DNA of 8,194 nt. Origin: DASUWK01 sp036378435. Lineage in GTDB: Bacteria; Chloroflexota; Dormibacteria; Dormibacterales; Dormibacteraceae. The stretch is taken from NCBI GenBank assembly GCA_036378435.1, contig DASUWK010000029.1, positions 1 to 8,194 on the forward strand, in the 5' to 3' direction. Numbering within the stretch: the first letter of the stretch is position 1; every line of letters begins with the position of its first letter. The position numbers and the translations under genes are program-made. The notes beneath the pieces were generated by a model. The model was not told where the DNA came from. It did no database searches and saw nothing but the letters and a program-made list of their open reading frames with translations. Shown piece after piece: positions 1 through 6,811 of the stretch.

Positions 1-1180
1 CAAGGGCGAGGTCAGCGGCCTCAAGGCGATGGCCAGCGGCCACTACTCCTTCGCGGTGGTCGATCGCGCGGCCAAGATCCAGGCCTTCCTCTTCGCCGGC
101 GACGCCCGCCGGCTCCCCCACCTCCCCGAGGACGGCCAGACCTTCGTCTTCCGCGGCCGGGTCGACTTCTGGGACCGGGGCGGCCAGCTGCGGCTGATCG
201 TGGACTGGATCGAGTTCGACGACGTCGGCCGGCTGCGCGCCCAGCTCGAGCAGCTCAAGCAGAAGCTGGAGCTGGAGGGCGCCTTCGCGCCCGGCCGCAA
301 GCGGCGGATTCCCTTCCTGCCCGCCAAGGTGGCGCTGATCACGTCACCTACAGGCGCCGTGATCCACGACCTCCAGGAGACGATCTGGGAGCGCTTCCCG
401 GACATGGAGATCGTGGTCTACCCGGCGCTGGTCCAGGGCACCGCCTCGCCGGGCAGCGTGGTGATGGCGCTGCGCCGGTGCAACCGCGACGGCGACGCCG
501 ACGTGGTCGTGATCGCGCGCGGCGGCGGCAGCTTCGAGGAGCTCTACGCCTTCAACACCGAGCCCGTCGCCCGGGCCATCCTCGCCTCCGCGATCCCGGT
601 GGTCACCGCCCTCGGCCACACCTCCGACCGCACGGTCGCGGACATGGTGGCCGACGCCGAGTGCCGGACGCCGACCGAGGCGGGCGCCCGCGTGGTGCCC
701 CGGCGCGCCGACCTGGTGGCCGACCTCGCCGAGCGCCGGCGCCGCCTGGAGCGCGAGCTCGGCAACCGCTTGGACCAGGAGGCCGAGCGGCTGGGCACCC
801 GAGCCGCCCGGCTGCGCCAGGCACTGCCCAACCTGCTCCGCCGCCGGCAGGACCGGCTCGAGCGCTGCCGCGCCGAGCTCGCGCGGCTCAGCCCGCTGCT
901 CCAGGTCGAAGGCCGGCAGGGCCAGCTGGTCCAGATCGGCGAGCGGGTCGAGCTCGCGGCCGGCCGGATCTTGAAGAACGCCCGCGACGCCCTCGCCCAC
1001 CGCGAGCAGCGGCTGGCGGCGCTCAGCCCCGAGCGCGTCCTCACCCGCGGCTATGCGATCGCCATCGACGAGGAATCCGGCCACGTCCTCCGCTCGCCGA
1101 GCCAGACCGCGCCCGGCCGCCGGCTCGATGTCCGGCTCGGTGAGGGCGCGCTCAAAGCGCGCGTCGAGGAAGCTCGATGA
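1..1180 (+). CDS. xseA: Exodeoxyribonuclease VII large subunit (5' partial)
   Basis: This is the large, catalytic subunit of exonuclease VII, a cytoplasmic nuclease that degrades single-stranded DNA from both ends and acts in repair. The reading frame is open to the left edge (first whole codon at base 2) and the residues before the ATG at 29 (KGEVSGLKA) match the start of the N-terminal OB-fold, so ATG 29 is internal and the true start lies outside the window. Visible in order are the OB-fold (about 2-220), the core with SPTGAVIHD (344-370), the RGGGS loop (Arg at 518-520) and GHTSDRTVAD (from 614), then a long Arg/Glu/Leu-rich coiled-coil region (about 700-1020) and the C-terminal RGYAI segment. 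These correspond to Asp155, Arg205, His238 and Asp241, reported as essential in the E. coli enzyme. The second half of the His motif is GHTSD rather than GHETD, but the His and Asp are kept. The stop codon overlaps the xseB start (ATGA). Function is secure. Confidence 0.96.
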   Translation, partial: KGEVSGLKAMASGHYSFAVVDRAAKIQAFLFAGDARRLPHLPEDGQTFVFRGRVDFWDRGGQLRLIVDWIEFDDVGRLRAQLEQLKQKLELEGAFAPGRKRRIPFLPAKVALITSPTGAVIHDLQETIWERFPDMEIVVYPALVQGTASPGSVVMALRRCNRDGDADVVVIARGGGSFEELYAFNTEPVARAILASAIPVVTALGHTSDRTVADMVADAECRTPTEAGARVVPRRADLVADLAERRRRLERELGNRLDQEAERLGTRAARLRQALPNLLRRRQDRLERCRAELARLSPLLQVEGRQGQLVQIGERVELAAGRILKNARDALAHREQRLAALSPERVLTRGYAIAIDEESGHVLRSPSQTAPGRRLDVRLGEGALKARVEEAR

Positions 1181-1401
1181 CCGACGAGCTCACATACGAG
1201 CAGGCGCTGCAGCAGCTCGACGCCCGTCTCCGGCAGCTGGAGGACGGCCGCCTCTCACTCGAGGACGCGCTGAAGGCGGTCGACGAAGCCCGCGGCTATC
1301 TCAAGTACTGCCAGGACAAGCTGGAGGCGGCGCGCAAGCGGATCGAGGTTCGCGCCGAGTCGCCCGCCACCACTTCCGAGGCCCAGCTCAACCTGGAATG
1401 A
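1177..1401 (+). CDS. xseB: Exodeoxyribonuclease VII small subunit
   Basis: This is the small helical subunit that binds the coiled-coil arms of XseA to give active exonuclease VII. The 74-residue length is typical of the family (about 60-85). The family pattern is clear: TYEQALQQLDARLRQLEDG, then LSLEDALKAVDEA and a second helix containing the usual Cys followed by KLEAARKRIE. The two helices form a hairpin, and the last 15 or so residues are a polar tail. The start at 1177 overlaps the xseA stop as ATGA and has a GAGGA ribosome-binding site at 1166-1170, six bases upstream, so translation is probably coupled to xseA and the subunits are made together. The ATG of the next gene overlaps this stop codon in the same way. 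Confidence 0.95.
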   Translation: MTDELTYEQALQQLDARLRQLEDGRLSLEDALKAVDEARGYLKYCQDKLEAARKRIEVRAESPATTSEAQLNLE

Positions 1402-1997
1402 GGGAGCTGCACATCGGTGAGGACGTGCTCGGCAAGGACGGCGAGCGCCTCGGCGAGGTCGATCTGATCGTCGTCGACCCCGCAGCCCACCGCGTCACCC
1501 ACGTCGTCGTCGACGGGCACCTGCTGGGCGTCCAGCGGCTCCGCGACGCCGGCCCGGACGGGCTGGCGGCCGACCTCGACCGCGACACGCTGAAGAAGCT
1601 TCCGGTTTCGGATCACGAGCACGTCGGGGAGCCCGGCTCGAACTGGAGCGCACCGTTCGGCTACCAGCTGGGGAACTTCCTGGCGATCACCGGTGCCCTC
1701 ATCGGTCAGGCGCCCTACCAGCCGCCCGTTCACTTCGATGAGGGTCTCGAGGACGTCCACGAGATCACCGAGGGCAGCCCGGTCTGGAGCGGAAATCACC
1801 GGCTGGGCGAGGTCGAGCGCGTTCTCACCGATGACTCCGGCGCCGTCACGGAGTTCGTCATCCGGCCCGCCCACATCCTGGCCAAGCCGCGCCGGGTGCC
1901 GATTGGGCGGGTTACCGAAGTGGTCGGCAACAACGTCCACACCGACCTCGGCCCGGACGAGCTGGAGCGGCTGCCCGGGTACTCCGAGATCAGCTAA
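1398..1997 (+). CDS. Two-repeat PRC-barrel domain protein
   Basis: This is a 199-residue soluble protein with two PRC-barrel repeats. Repeat 1 (about residues 3-69) carries GKDGERLGEVDLIVVDP followed by THVVVDGHLLG and ends in DTLKKLP. Repeat 2 (about 124-194) carries GNHRLGEVERVLTDD followed by TEFVIRPAHIL and RVPIG, ending in DELERLP. They are joined by a Gly/Pro/aromatic-rich linker (about 74-115). PRC-barrels are small beta-barrels found in RimM, in the photosynthetic reaction centre H subunit and in many stress-associated proteins of unknown role; no specific activity can be read here. ATG 1398 is chosen because it overlaps the xseB stop (ATGA) and begins exactly at repeat 1; the frame is open further upstream to 1053, but that part overlaps xseA and xseB and is not protein-like. 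There is no obvious Shine-Dalgarno sequence, so expression probably depends on coupling to xseB. No signal peptide or membrane segment is seen. Confidence 0.85.
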   Translation: MRELHIGEDVLGKDGERLGEVDLIVVDPAAHRVTHVVVDGHLLGVQRLRDAGPDGLAADLDRDTLKKLPVSDHEHVGEPGSNWSAPFGYQLGNFLAITGALIGQAPYQPPVHFDEGLEDVHEITEGSPVWSGNHRLGEVERVLTDDSGAVTEFVIRPAHILAKPRRVPIGRVTEVVGNNVHTDLGPDELERLPGYSEIS

Positions 1998-3664
1998 GCC
2001 GAGGTCGCCGCCGCACGCGGGGTGGGCTCGGTCCGCGCCAGCACGCCGTCAAGCCCCTTGCGGGTCGCCACCACCACCAGCTCGTCGCCGGCCGTGACCG
2101 GGCGTTCGGGATTGGGCATCCACTCGGCGACCCCGTCCTGCTCGACCTTGAGGATTCGCGCATAGGGCCCGTCGACCAGCCAGCCGAGGTGCCTCCCGTT
2201 GGCCTGCGCTCCCTCCTTCACCGTCGCGCGCGCGATCACCAGCGTCCGCTCCCCGACCGGCAGCGTGCTCACGATGTCGTGGCCGATCGCCGCCGAGACG
2301 AAGGCGGGCGCGGCCACGCTGGCGGTGCTGCGCGAGACGCCGGTCCCGATCGCGCGCTGGACGCGCGCGGCAAGGTCGGGGTCGTGGAGCTGGATCACGA
2401 CCTTGAGGTCGGGGTGCAGGGTACGCGCGGTGAGCGCGATCTCGAGATTGGTGGCATCGTCGTCGGTGCAAACCACCAGGCAGCGCGCGCTCTCGATGCC
2501 CAGGTTGCGCAGGTTGGCCGACTCGCGCGCGTCCCCGACCACGACCGCGACGCCGAAGCGCCGCACCTCGGCGATGGCCTTCGCCGCCTCGTTGGACTCC
2601 ATCGCGATCACCGGCAGGTCCCGAGCGTGAAGCAGCTCCGCCACCCGGTGCCCCAGGTTGCCGAGTCCGGCGACGACGACGTGGTCGTCAAGGGAGCGGT
2701 GGAGCGTACCGAGCGCCTGGCGCAGGCGAACACCAACCAGGGCGTCCGTGATCACGGCGAAGAAGACCGCCAGGGCGCCGGCTCCGATCAGCTCGAGCAG
2801 CATGCCGAAGATCCGGATCCACAACGGCGAAAAGCGGAGCGTGATGTCGCCGTAGCCGATGGTGGTGATGGTCGTGATCGTGAAGTAGAGCGCGTCCAGG
2901 GCCGACATCTGACCGGTGCCGGCGAGCACGACCGTGCTCAGGAGCACCAGCGCCGCGACCGCGCCCAGGACGTAGCGCAGCCGCCGGTCGGCGATCGTCC
3001 GCAGCAATGTCCACGCGCCGCGGAGCTCGTCCGGAAACCGCCGGAACGTCCGCCGAATGACACGCGGCGCCGTTGCCGGCCGGTCCTCGGCCAGGCAGAG
3101 CACGCCCTCCTCGAGGGCCGGGAAGAAATCGATCGAGCCGTCCCGGTGCACCCGTGCGACGGGGACGAGAGCGGCCTCGTCGCCGGGGGTGGCGTGACGC
3201 AGGATCAGCGTGCGTCCGTCGACCTCGACGCTCTCCTCGAAGTCGTTCTGCAGCACCGCCGCGACGAAGGCCGGCGCGGCGATGCCCGAGGAGCTGAGGA
3301 TCATGGCGTCGGCGAGCACGTCGGCCATCCGCTTGGCGAGGTTGACGTTGAAGAGGCGGAGCACCACCCGAACTTCGGGATGCAGCTCGCGGGCAGCGAG
3401 TGCCGCGTGCAGGTTGCCGGCGTCGTCGTTCTCGGCCACGATGATCGCGGCCGCCTCCTTGATCCCCGCCTCGGCCAGCGCATCGTCGTCGCGGTAGTTG
3501 CCGGTCACGATGGTGGCGCCCAGCCTCTCCAGGCGGTGCTGATATTTGCCTTCGGGAGCCAGGGCGACGACCACCACCCGCTCACCGAGGTTGACGAGCT
3601 CTTCCGCGCACCTATAGGCGAGCTCGTCGAAGCCGCACACGATGTAGTGCGGCGGTTTGGTCAC
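1994..3664 (-). CDS. Potassium channel protein with RCK domains on both sides of the pore (RCK-TM-P-TM-RCK)
   Basis: This is a 556-residue potassium channel subunit. Residues about 6-140 form a TrkA-N/RCK Rossmann domain, followed by a TrkA-C-like segment (about 142-195). A two-helix pore unit follows: TM1 about 230-249, pore helix and selectivity filter TTIGYGD at 267-273, TM2 about 282-309. The C-terminal part is a second RCK (about 327-455) and a second TrkA-C (about 457-545). RCK2 has an intact dinucleotide loop, GLGNLG (333-338), with an acidic residue (Glu356) after the next strand, favouring NAD(H)-type binding. RCK1 has only GFDELA in that position and no acidic residue there, so it may be structural or bind another ligand. 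The start is GTG at 3664, whose last bases form the antiporter stop (GTGA), with a GAGG site seven bases upstream. The GYGD filter makes potassium conduction likely; gating ligands are unknown. The stop overlaps that of the convergent PRC gene. Confidence 0.9.
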   Translation of the reverse strand: MTKPPHYIVCGFDELAYRCAEELVNLGERVVVVALAPEGKYQHRLERLGATIVTGNYRDDDALAEAGIKEAAAIIVAENDDAGNLHAALAARELHPEVRVVLRLFNVNLAKRMADVLADAMILSSSGIAAPAFVAAVLQNDFEESVEVDGRTLILRHATPGDEAALVPVARVHRDGSIDFFPALEEGVLCLAEDRPATAPRVIRRTFRRFPDELRGAWTLLRTIADRRLRYVLGAVAALVLLSTVVLAGTGQMSALDALYFTITTITTIGYGDITLRFSPLWIRIFGMLLELIGAGALAVFFAVITDALVGVRLRQALGTLHRSLDDHVVVAGLGNLGHRVAELLHARDLPVIAMESNEAAKAIAEVRRFGVAVVVGDARESANLRNLGIESARCLVVCTDDDATNLEIALTARTLHPDLKVVIQLHDPDLAARVQRAIGTGVSRSTASVAAPAFVSAAIGHDIVSTLPVGERTLVIARATVKEGAQANGRHLGWLVDGPYARILKVEQDGVAEWMPNPERPVTAGDELVVVATRKGLDGVLARTEPTPRAAATSA

Positions 3665-5397
3665 ACCAAAACCTCGTCCCGGCTCTTGAGGTCCCGAACC
3701 GCGGCTCGGCGGATGACCTCGAAGCCCTCGTTCAGACCCCGATCCATGACGTCGACCACGTCGGCGGCCCCGTGCAGGCGCGGGATGAACACCCAGTCGG
3801 CGCCCTGCTCATAGAGCCGGAGCGCGTGGTCGATATGGGTGCTGGTCACGATGACGGCGGCGGCGGGATCCATGCGCCGGACGCTGCGCAGCAGTCGCGA
3901 GTTGTTGGTCCCGCGGAGGATCTCATCGGGAATCGTCGACAGGATCAGTCGAGCCTCGTCGACGCGCGCGTGCTCGAGCGTGTCGTTGTGCGCGATGTCG
4001 CCGTAGACGCAGGCGACGCCGCGCTGCTTCAGGCCCCTGATCACGTGGGGGTTGAAGTCGACGACCTGGAGGTCGCTCAGCCGCGGCGCGGGCTGGCCGC
4101 GCCGCGCACGCAGCTCGAGCTCGTACAGCACCGAGCTCGCCTCTCGGAAGAAGCCGAGGAAGACGATCGGTTTGGCCGCATCGGATTCCTCCATCGCACC
4201 GTGCTCATGGTCGAGGTCGCGGATCCCGACGTACTTGAGCACCCGGCTCAGCTGGTCGTAGACGGGGTGGCTGTACCCGATCAGGTAGGTGGAGGCGACC
4301 GATCCGATCGCGAAGACGAGGATCACGACCGTCACCACGTCGGATCCGATCTGGTGCTTGGCCAGCCCCAGAGAGGCGATCACGATCGAAAACTCGCTCA
4401 CGTTGCCGAGGTTGATGGCGGGAAGGATGCTCGCTCGGTGGCCCATGCGGAGGCCATAGAGGATCGGCACCACCAGCAGCCGGCTCAGCAGAACCAAGAT
4501 CGCGGCCACCACGGCGACCAGGACCAGATGCCAGGAGGGCAGCGGAATCTCCATCCCGAGCCCTACGAAAAAGAGCGTCACGAAGAAGTCGCGGATGCTG
4601 GTGACCTTGGCGATCACGTCGAGGTTGTAAGGAAACGTCGAAAGGCTGATGCCCGCGATCAGGGCCCCCATCTCCTTAGAGAGGCCGGCCAAGCTGGCGG
4701 CGGCAGCGAGAAAGAAGCACCAGGCGAGGGCGCTGATCACGATCAGCTCCGGCACCTTAGCGACCGATCGGAAGAGGCGGGGCAGGATGTAGCGGCTGGT
4801 GGCGACGCTCCAGATGATGAGGAGCACGCCCTTGAGGACGGAGGCCAGCAGGGGCGCCAGGTTGGGATCGACAAGGTTGGGCTGGATCGCCAGCATGACC
4901 ACGGCCCAGAGGTCCTGGAAGACGAGCACGCCGAGCGTGATCCGGCCGGGCAGCGTGTCCAGCTCGAGCTTGTCGTAGAGGAGCTTGACCACGATCATCG
5001 TGCTGCTCATCGACATGCACGCGGCCAGGTAGATGAGGCCGAAGTCGCCGTGTCCGATCCGGAACCCGAGCAGGGCGAAGACGCCTAGGCCGGCGGCGAT
5101 GCAGAGCGGAACCTGGAGGGCACCGGTGAGCGCCACCGCCCGCCCGGCCGAGATCAGCTTCTTGAGGTCGATCTCTAGGCCGATGATGAAAAGGAGGAGG
5201 ATGAGGCCGATCTCGGCCACGGTCTGGATCGATGCGCGGTCGCCGACCAGGTTGAGGCCGATCGGACCGATGATGACCCCCGCCACCAGGTAGGTGAGGA
5301 TCAGGGGTTGCCGGAGCTTGTTGCCGACCAGCGCCAGTAGGGCCGCCACGGCGACACAGATGCCGATGCTGGAGAGGAGATCGGTCGGCGCCGTCAT
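3661..5397 (-). CDS. Kef-type (CPA2) monovalent cation:proton antiporter with TrkA-N domain
   Basis: This is a 578-residue membrane transporter of the CPA2 family, expected to exchange K+ or Na+ for H+ across the cytoplasmic membrane. The N-terminal membrane domain (about 5-375) has roughly a dozen hydrophobic segments and family motifs: TYLVAGVIIGP (35-45), FIIGLEID (70-77), the SSTMIVVKLLYDK segment (131-143), and FQDLWAV (160-166), where Gln161-Asp162 match the Kef-type ion-binding QD pair. After a charged linker (about 390-408) comes a TrkA-N Rossmann domain (about 409-520) and a helical tail. In that domain the glycine loop is degenerate (FLGFFREAS in place of GxGxxG), although an acidic residue, Asp447, follows the second strand. 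The ATG at 5397 has no Shine-Dalgarno sequence and sits nine bases after a TATAAT box. The stop codon overlaps the channel gene's GTG. No KefF/KefG-like partner is nearby. Whether the ion is K+ or Na+ cannot be told. Confidence 0.9.
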   Translation of the reverse strand: MTAPTDLLSSIGICVAVAALLALVGNKLRQPLILTYLVAGVIIGPIGLNLVGDRASIQTVAEIGLILLLFIIGLEIDLKKLISAGRAVALTGALQVPLCIAAGLGVFALLGFRIGHGDFGLIYLAACMSMSSTMIVVKLLYDKLELDTLPGRITLGVLVFQDLWAVVMLAIQPNLVDPNLAPLLASVLKGVLLIIWSVATSRYILPRLFRSVAKVPELIVISALAWCFFLAAAASLAGLSKEMGALIAGISLSTFPYNLDVIAKVTSIRDFFVTLFFVGLGMEIPLPSWHLVLVAVVAAILVLLSRLLVVPILYGLRMGHRASILPAINLGNVSEFSIVIASLGLAKHQIGSDVVTVVILVFAIGSVASTYLIGYSHPVYDQLSRVLKYVGIRDLDHEHGAMEESDAAKPIVFLGFFREASSVLYELELRARRGQPAPRLSDLQVVDFNPHVIRGLKQRGVACVYGDIAHNDTLEHARVDEARLILSTIPDEILRGTNNSRLLRSVRRMDPAAAVIVTSTHIDHALRLYEQGADWVFIPRLHGAADVVDVMDRGLNEGFEVIRRAAVRDLKSRDEVLV

Positions 5398-5401
5398 GCG
5401 C

Positions 5402-5421
5402 GGCGGATTATAGAAACCGCC
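5402..5421. repeat. Short inverted repeat bracketing the TATAAT box
   Basis: GGCGG (5402-5406) and CCGCC (5417-5421) form a perfect 5-bp inverted repeat around a 10-bp AT-rich centre that contains the -10 box. It could be a small operator for a repressor competing with RNA polymerase, or chance in GC-rich DNA. It is not a plausible terminator for the upstream gene, since no run of U follows the stem. Confidence 0.25.
5407..5412 (-). promoter_or_regulatory. Predicted -10 box (TATAAT) for the antiporter-channel operon
   Basis: A perfect TATAAT is present on the minus strand in the 49-bp gap between the sigma-partner gene and the antiporter gene. Only nine bases separate it from the ATG at 5397, so transcription would begin about two or three bases before the ATG, giving an almost leaderless mRNA; the lack of a Shine-Dalgarno sequence agrees. 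No convincing -35 element is visible: the hexamer at 17-bp spacing is CCTAGA (5435-5430). In a GC-rich gap an AT hexamer of this kind stands out, but the promoter remains a prediction. Confidence 0.6.
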
Positions 5422-5446
5422 CGCCGGCCTCTAGGTCACGCTGCGG

Positions 5447-6811
5447 TCAGGCGCAGCCTCCGACGATCGTCACCGGCGATCCGGTCGGGTAGCCGGGCGG
5501 CGGCGACGGCATCGAACCCGGCGGTGGCGTCGGTGCCCCCGGCGGCGCGGTCGGCATCGGGAAGGCCCCCGCAGGAGCGTCGGCGAACTTCCGGAGCCCG
5601 CCGCGATCGAAGAACCAGATCGAGCCCGGCTCTCCGAACCAGATCCCGTGGCTGTCGCCGGCCGCGCTGATCGGGCTGAAAGACGGGTTGCTGCCATCCG
5701 CGATCGGAGTCACCGATCCGGGGCCGGTCACCACCAGGACTCGCGCCGGCTGCTGGAAGGGATTGCCGCCGTAGGAGTAGCCGCCAGACGGCGCGACGGT
5801 GACCGGCTTGGGAGCCTCCAGTCCGGCACGGATGATCGGATGACCTGCGGCGTCGAAGCCGAGCAGCTGCACGTAGCCACCGGTGGGATTCGTGAACCAG
5901 CTGGCCAGGGTGCCGTCGCGGAGGTCCATGCGCTGCAGCTGGTCGGGGTAGACCGGCGTGAAACTCGTGTCCCCGGGCTTGGGGCCGGTAGAGGGCCGGT
6001 CACTCGTCACCGACCAGCCACCCAGCGAGTTGACCTGTTGGACGTATCCAATCGGCGGACCGCTCATCACCTCGCCCGGCTTCGGTGCCGGCGGGGGTGG
6101 GTTGGGACCGACGCGCCGGGCGCTGCCGGAGGTGGTGTCGAGGGCCCAGAGCTCCATCCCGGGCCCGTTCTCCTGCGACTTGGCGAAGTAGATCGTCGAA
6201 CCGACCCAGCCGGTGACCGGCCCGCCGCCGCCGCCGCTCCCGGTCCACAGCTGGCGGTCGCGGCCGCTGCCGATAGTGACCACGTGCAGCGCCAGCGTAG
6301 GCATCTGGCCAGGGACGCCGGAGGTGGTCGCCAGGTACGCGTATTCCTTCCCGTCTGGCGAAAGAGCCTGCCGGGGTACGGGCACGAAGCGTCCGGCGGC
6401 CGCGTCCCAGGTCGCGAGGGAGTAGGCCTTGGTGCCCGGCGTCGCGGAGGGCGCCACGTGCACCTCGGCCCGGCCGTCGGGAATCGACACCTCGGCGTAA
6501 GTGAGGTAGGCGGTCACCGGGAGCGTGCACTTGAAGCCGAGCGCCGAAGTCACGGTGAGCTGAAGGGAAGATCCGGACGCCGGCTGCGAATGCTGGCCGA
6601 GGCGGCCGCCGAAGTAGAGCATGGTCGCGATCACGGTCACCGCCAGGACGGCGGCGATCACGCCGCCGGCGATCTGAAAGGCCGGCCGCCGGTGCGGCTC
6701 GTCGTCGCGATCGTCGACCGGAAGCGAGGACAGGACCCGCCGTCGCAGGGTCGGGTCCGGGTGTTCGACGTCGAGCGCGTCGTGGATTCGGATCCGGGTC
6801 TTCTCTTCCAT
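5447..6811 (-). CDS. Single-pass membrane protein with propeller-like outer domain; probable ECF sigma partner
   Basis: This 454-residue protein is encoded directly after the ECF sigma factor. It has a short charged cytoplasmic head (1-45) with a helical stretch, HPDPTLRRRVLSSLP, one transmembrane helix (about 46-68) and a large exported part. The outer part has segments like beta-propeller blades: LSPDGKEYAYL (150-160, PD40-like), ELWALDTTSG (220-229) and GIWFGEPGSIWFFD (389-402, resembling Vgb-type blades), with glycine and proline linkers and a proline-rich tail (about 413-446). Its only two cysteines, Cys95 and Cys453, lie near the two ends of the outer domain and could form a disulfide. 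The head has no HxxxCxxC zinc anti-sigma motif, so an anti-sigma role rests on position and topology only. ATG 6811 is chosen because it overlaps the sigma stop (TGATG), has GGAGG at 6826-6822, and everything upstream in frame is Arg/Pro-rich shadow sequence. Tight pairing with the sigma gene suggests it senses the envelope and controls the sigma factor. Confidence 0.75.
   Translation of the reverse strand: MEEKTRIRIHDALDVEHPDPTLRRRVLSSLPVDDRDDEPHRRPAFQIAGGVIAAVLAVTVIATMLYFGGRLGQHSQPASGSSLQLTVTSALGFKCTLPVTAYLTYAEVSIPDGRAEVHVAPSATPGTKAYSLATWDAAAGRFVPVPRQALSPDGKEYAYLATTSGVPGQMPTLALHVVTIGSGRDRQLWTGSGGGGGPVTGWVGSTIYFAKSQENGPGMELWALDTTSGSARRVGPNPPPPAPKPGEVMSGPPIGYVQQVNSLGGWSVTSDRPSTGPKPGDTSFTPVYPDQLQRMDLRDGTLASWFTNPTGGYVQLLGFDAAGHPIIRAGLEAPKPVTVAPSGGYSYGGNPFQQPARVLVVTGPGSVTPIADGSNPSFSPISAAGDSHGIWFGEPGSIWFFDRGGLRKFADAPAGAFPMPTAPPGAPTPPPGSMPSPPPGYPTGSPVTIVGGCA

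Noticed and set aside
29..31. ATG as the start of xseA
   Set aside because: The frame is open to base 2 and the upstream residues belong to the conserved OB-fold, so this Met is internal.
1053..1397. Upstream extension of the PRC-barrel frame to 1053
   Set aside because: It overlaps xseA and xseB and is Arg/Ala/Pro-rich; the PRC fold begins exactly at ATG 1398, which overlaps the xseB stop.
1672..1699. GGAACTT followed 15 bases later by TGCCCT on the plus strand, as a second ECF promoter
   Set aside because: It lies inside the PRC gene, the -10 does not resemble GTCTAA, and no gene starts downstream on that strand.
1999..2031. CCGAG/CTCGG hairpin just past the PRC stop as a terminator
   Set aside because: A 5-bp stem with a 23-base loop, no U run, and inside the channel coding region; not convincing.
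2189..3814. Long open frame of 541 codons on the plus strand opposite the channel gene
   Set aside because: It is antisense to a clear gene, rich in Arg/Asp/Gly/His as expected of a GC-rich shadow, and has no recognisable motif or domain.
3772..5088. Open frame of 438 codons on the plus strand opposite the antiporter gene
   Set aside because: Its composition (Asp/His/Gln/Glu/Arg-rich, no hydrophobic core) mirrors the membrane protein on the other strand; it is a shadow.
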